From positions 62,001 to 126,000 of the forward strand of contig NZ_RXNQ01000003.1 in assembly GCF_004138205.1 (NCBI RefSeq): a DNA stretch of 64,000 bases, read 5' to 3'. Below are positions 60,727 through 64,000 of this stretch, piece by piece. Position numbers and translations under genes: made by a program. This DNA is from Pedobacter sp. SYP-B3415 (GTDB lineage Bacteria; Bacteroidota; Bacteroidia; Sphingobacteriales; Sphingobacteriaceae). Position 1 is the first letter of the stretch; every line of letters begins with the position of its first letter. The notes below the pieces were generated by a model. It did not search any database. It was not told the origin of the DNA and worked only from the letters and a program-made list of their open reading frames with translations.

Positions 60727-61204
60727 TTTGGTTAGGATTGATTGTAATTAACGAGTTGAATTTACAGGGCCTGTCCTTGACAAGCCGCTGCCATGCATTG
60801 GTTTTTAAATCCGGGGCCGGCCCCCGCTAAATATCTGGTTAGACCCAAATATAAGCTAACCGAAGTCGAAAAATCAAAAAAATTACACTTAAATACTTGT
60901 CTATCAACAAATTACAACGCAACACGATACGTTTTAGCAGCACACTGACCAGCAGCTAACAGGCTGGTAAGCCGGCTTATAGATCGAAGGCCGGCGTGCA
61001 CAACGATACGCTTAAATAACACGACAATTTTTCCGGCAAAAGATCAGGAAATCGAAGTTTTTAGAAAGCCGGGCCTGAAGCATGGCATTCAAGGCAGTCC
61101 GGCTGTACGCTGTAGCGCTCGTTCCTCGCGGCTGCCGCTCCCATCCGGTTTAGTTAACCAGGGTCCCGCCATCCATCGGAGCCGATAGCTGCATTCCGCC
61201 TGAT
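60727..61204. other. Gene-free stretch
   Basis: No gene was recognised between the PL14-like gene and the element remnant. The region is AT-rich near 60850-60930, where promoter elements of the PL14-like gene would lie, and then becomes GC-rich without a clear feature. Confidence 0.4.
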
Positions 61205-61306
61205 GAAGGAGCCCCTGCGGCGGTGAGCGGTCAGATACCACAGCTTTACATTTATTGAAAACCGAAAGGCTATATACTTTCGCAAGACTATCCCCGAACA
61301 ACGGTG
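61205..61306. mobile_element. MITE-like element, 3' remnant (copy 3)
   Basis: About 100 bp resembling the right end of the elements at 20470 and 26687: GAAGGAGCCCCTGCGGCGG, a diverged middle, and the tip CCCCGAACAACGGTG ending at 61306. The left end and most of the interior are absent, so this is an old truncated copy. Confidence 0.65.
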
Positions 61307-61320
61307 AGTCTTAAATAAAA

Positions 61321-61341
61321 AACCCGGCTGTGAGCCGGGTT
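61321..61341 (-). terminator. Terminator of the GH172 gene
   Basis: AACCCGGCT, loop GTG, AGCCGGGTT. On the minus strand a T-rich run (TTTTTTATTT) follows. It lies ten bases after the stop at 61351. Confidence 0.85.
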
Positions 61342-61350
61342 CGGTTTTTT

Positions 61351-62529
61351 TTACTTGTTTTTCCAGAGTGTCGGACCATTGCCCGAGTTCTTCCGCCATT
61401 CGTGACGCCATTTGTGCATGTCGATAAAGTCGACAAACGGCATTGGTTTTCTTCCTGCCTTATCAGGAATACCGGGTACGCCAACAGCCTGGCTCTGGTA
61501 CCAGTAGGCTACGCTGGCAAGATCCAGTGTGAGCACATTGTTGTGTCCATGCTCAATGCTGAACCGGAGCGCTTTATCGAAATACACCGGATCTGTAATA
61601 TGAAACCTGTACAAATGCGTGCGGCCAAGCCAACCGGCGTCATTGTTTACGCGGGGGTAGCCGAAATATGGGTGCGTATAAACCGTCTTCGGGCACCAGG
61701 CCGTGTTAAAATAATCCTCCGTGCCGGTTCCCAGCAAAGTGGGTTTTTCGGCCCCGTCAATAAAAAACATGTCATCCCCTTCACCATACCACATCGGTGT
61801 AGGAGAATGCACGTAATAGTTCACACCCACAAAGTGCCCTTTTCCTTTTATATCGGCGATCAGGTAATTATCTTTTCCGGTGGTATTGGTTCCGGGCTTG
61901 CCAAGGGTAGACCATTCATTCTCTCCGCTTTCGGGTGCTTCAGTCAGTTTGCGGTTGTACCAGGCATGGAAGCGACCGGTATTGGCGGGGAGTTTGTCCA
62001 TTTCAACGTAATCTACAAAGTAGTAGAATGAGTTGATGTCTTTACCCGCCTGGTTTTCAATCTCGATACGGGCGCCTTTAGAAAAAGGCATCGTAAAATA
62101 ACTCACCATGCCCCGCCCCTGCACCGGACTGGCTGATAACGGCAAGGCTGTATAGTCATAAGACTCTTCCCAGCCTTGTCCGAAGAAGGGGCCGATTGGC
62201 GATACCACAGAGGCGGTATCATTTCCATCCCAATACATGCGGATAATTACATCATTTCGGCTCAGGTTCTGAGGCTCGGGCGCCATGGTGATCCAGATAT
62301 GGTTAATCATACCGGCACCTTTTACCTCGAAGATCGTTTTACGCTGTTTATCGGGTATCCTCATGAAGTCGTCGTTTGCACCGGTTCTGTCATGGCTGCT
62401 TACCCGGCGCGACCGCATGCCCTGCTGGATCTGCGCCAGCGCAGACAGGTCATTATTGAGCACCTGCGCTTCGGCCGTAAAGGCTGTGACAAGACACAGC
62501 CACAAAAAAATAAAAGTCTGTTTTTTCAT
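61351..62529 (-). CDS. Glycoside hydrolase family 172 (DUF2961) protein
   Basis: 392 aa with a signal peptide (MKKQTFIFLWLCLVTAFTAEAQ). Hallmarks are SSHDRTGANDDFMRI, GMINHIWITMAPEP, YWDGNDTASVVSPIGPFFG, and especially MWYGEGDDMFFIDGAEKPTLLGTGTEDYF near residue 245, which carries the acidic residues of the family. Characterised GH172 members cleave fructofuranose or arabinofuranose linkages. It is probably periplasmic. It is a single gene, with no SusCD nearby. Confidence 0.92.
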   Translation of the reverse strand: MKKQTFIFLWLCLVTAFTAEAQVLNNDLSALAQIQQGMRSRRVSSHDRTGANDDFMRIPDKQRKTIFEVKGAGMINHIWITMAPEPQNLSRNDVIIRMYWDGNDTASVVSPIGPFFGQGWEESYDYTALPLSASPVQGRGMVSYFTMPFSKGARIEIENQAGKDINSFYYFVDYVEMDKLPANTGRFHAWYNRKLTEAPESGENEWSTLGKPGTNTTGKDNYLIADIKGKGHFVGVNYYVHSPTPMWYGEGDDMFFIDGAEKPTLLGTGTEDYFNTAWCPKTVYTHPYFGYPRVNNDAGWLGRTHLYRFHITDPVYFDKALRFSIEHGHNNVLTLDLASVAYWYQSQAVGVPGIPDKAGRKPMPFVDFIDMHKWRHEWRKNSGNGPTLWKNK

Positions 62530-62700
62530 TTCGGGTTTTATTTTTGGTTCAGGGATGAAAGTACAAAAAAATGCATTTACACGCTACTTAAATGTTTAAG
62601 CAAATTTTCAAAGTGCGTGTTTAGCATTACAAAGACATTCCGTTTGTCGAAAATATCCAATACCTCTAAATGAGATTGACGCACCTTTGCAGGCAAAAAA

Positions 62701-63468
62701 ATGTCGATCAGCAACGAAAACGAAATGGCCGGAATGGCCCGTGTGTCTGAGGCTGTGGCCTCCGCCCTTTTTGCCATGAAGCAGCATGCCCGGGTCGGGA
62801 TGAGCACACTTGAGCTGGATAACTTTGGCGCCTCATTGCTTGAGCAGAGCGGAGCGCGCTCAGCCCCCAGAGAAACCTACGGTTTTCCGGGTGCAACCTG
62901 TATCAGTATGAATGGGGAGGTTGCACATGGTGTGCCGGCGGCAGACCGCATTTTGCAGGAGGGTGATCTGATCAACATTGATGTATCTGCCGAACTTGAT
63001 GGCTACTGGGCAGATAACGGCGGCTCATTTATAGTCGGACGCGACATTCATGGTCACATGCCCCTGGTCAATGCCTCCAAGACAATCCTGCTTGATGCGA
63101 TTGCACGCATACGGAGCGGACAACGCGTAAATGAAACCGGAAAGTTTATACAGGACCGGGCGGGGCGCCTTGGTTATACCGTGATAAAAAACCTGACCGG
63201 ACACGGTATTGGCCGTAAACTTCACGAATCGCCGGGTATTGAAAACTATTATGAACGCGGTAACCGCGACTGGTTCGGCAAAAATATGGTTGTAGCCATT
63301 GAAACTTTTATTTCTACACGTTCAACATTCGCGGATACCGCAGCCGACAACTGGACGCTTTGCGGTAACCGCGGCGGTTATGTTGCACAATTTGAGCACA
63401 CCATCATGGTTACCCGCGATAAGGCTCCGGTCATTTTAACCACGGCTAACAACATCAGTAACTGGTAG
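62701..63468 (+). CDS. map: Type I methionine aminopeptidase
   Basis: 255 aa. It removes N-terminal Met from new proteins. The active site is complete: GEVAHGVP (His near residue 79), metal ligands in INIDVSAELDGYWADNG (two Asp), GHGIGRKLHE (His), AIETF (Glu) and QFEHTIMV (Glu). The short length fits the bacterial type I enzyme. As it lies away from the ribosomal operon where map is common in this phylum, it may be a second copy. It is a single gene. Confidence 0.95.
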   Translation: MSISNENEMAGMARVSEAVASALFAMKQHARVGMSTLELDNFGASLLEQSGARSAPRETYGFPGATCISMNGEVAHGVPAADRILQEGDLINIDVSAELDGYWADNGGSFIVGRDIHGHMPLVNASKTILLDAIARIRSGQRVNETGKFIQDRAGRLGYTVIKNLTGHGIGRKLHESPGIENYYERGNRDWFGKNMVVAIETFISTRSTFADTAADNWTLCGNRGGYVAQFEHTIMVTRDKAPVILTTANNISNW

Positions 63469-63841
63469 GCTTGGCTACCGGTTTTTCAGTGGGGTATTCT
63501 TACCCTGCTGATAAGAAAAACGAAACATTTTTTGGGTATATTTGTTAAAGACATACTTCGTTAGGCTTTACGCGGCCAACCGGACAATTTTATCCGAAAC
63601 CTCATTATCTGTTCATCTGAATTCGCTCCAGATTCTGCTATTACCGTTCTCTGTTTCCCCCGGTTTTAACAGGGAGAAATTAGGCTCTCAACATCCGTTA
63701 ACGCTTTCCTGCCTGTGTCAGACCATCGGGCTGACATAATCGTCTGCAGCCTTTATCTGGCAGGTGCAGCAAAGATTTATCGGGCATGATAACAATTAGC
63801 GCGATTACAAAGGAATCAATGTTGAATCAAACCTGAGAAAC
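63469..63841. other. Gene-free stretch
   Basis: A hairpin (CAG-t-GGGGTA ... TACCC-tg-CTG, 63487-63510) lies shortly after map but lacks a T run. A TATATTTG element at 63537-63544 fits TAnnTTTG, without an obvious -33 partner. No gene was recognised. Confidence 0.4.
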
Positions 63842-64000
63842 ATGAATACAAATGCGATCACCCTTGAATCATCCATCTGCAAGTATCGGAATTCGCTTAA
63901 AAATTACGCCCTGCGGTTTACGCACAATATCGATGATGCCGAAGACCTATTGCAGGAGACCATGCTGAAAGCGCTGCGTTACGCAAATCTTTACAAAGAC
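63842..64000 (+). CDS. ECF-type sigma factor, 5' part (cut by window edge)
   Basis: 53 codons are visible from ATG 63842: SSICKYRNSLKNYALRFTHNIDDAEDLLQETMLKALRYANLY. This matches the sigma-70 region 2 start of the Bacteroidota ECF sigma factors (LxxYAxxxTxxxxDAEDLxQETxxKAxR). The gene continues past position 64000. The size of the protein and its anti-sigma partner cannot be seen. Confidence 0.88.
   Translation, partial: MNTNAITLESSICKYRNSLKNYALRFTHNIDDAEDLLQETMLKALRYANLYKD

Overview
The window reads as chromosomal DNA of a Bacteroidota bacterium, probably from the Sphingobacteriia/Chitinophagia/Cytophagia side. Signs are a SusC/SusD pair, many short lipoproteins with Bacteroidota-type lipoboxes, Bacteroidota promoters (TTG/TTTG, a 17-19 base spacer, then TAnnTTTG), few obvious Shine-Dalgarno sequences, and families largely restricted to this phylum (DUF4625, DUF4256, DUF6597-type AraC regulators). 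No phage or plasmid backbone is visible. The genus cannot be named from the sequence alone.

Layout. 0-6 kb: unlinked housekeeping and resistance-type genes (DHFR-like reductase, EamA exporter, SnoaL-like protein) and a coupled minus-strand trio of GNAT acetyltransferase, class II aminoacyl-tRNA-synthetase-like protein and AraC regulator. 6-14.4 kb: a catabolic locus with a Na+/solute symporter, a myo-inositol oxygenase, SusC and SusD on the minus strand, and a divergent LacI-type regulator. 14.5-25.8 kb: small regulators with their targets (HxlR/SDR, HxlR/UvrA-like, AraC/nitrilase, ArsR/SRPBCC/DoxX). 20.4-27.4 kb: two copies of a 535-540 bp MITE-like element with 10-bp target duplications, the second inside a repeat-rich gene-free stretch. 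27.4-36 kb: msrA, HxlR with an imine-reductase-like enzyme, DinB, VOC, AraC, recX, then tRNA-Gly and tRNA-Leu followed by gene remnants, and a membrane-anchored ToxR-like regulator divergent from a secreted protein. 36-44.7 kb: small lipoproteins, a second imine-reductase-like enzyme, a two-component system, a stress protein, a bestrophin-like channel and an alpha/beta hydrolase.

44.8-50.2 kb: a probable zinc-acquisition operon. A perfect 15-bp inverted repeat, made of two Fur/Zur-like boxes, precedes a His/Cys-containing small protein, a TonB-dependent receptor, two DUF4625 lipoproteins and a His-rich beta-propeller lipoprotein. 50.3 kb: on the minus strand, a compact candidate small RNA with promoter, about 70 nt body and terminator. 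It carries two UUUGGUUAGU motifs complementary to the untranslated leader of the SusC gene and, in part, to other leaders in the window. 50.6-59.8 kb: a large multi-PAS histidine kinase, then a TetR-controlled RND efflux operon whose TolC-like gene is broken by an in-frame amber codon and a frameshift. 59.8-64 kb: a PL14-like secreted protein, a GH172 (DUF2961) protein, methionine aminopeptidase, and the start of an ECF sigma factor cut by the window edge.

Most functional calls rest on motif recognition by eye. No database search or structure prediction was available. Operators, small RNAs and remnants are inferences from sequence symmetry.
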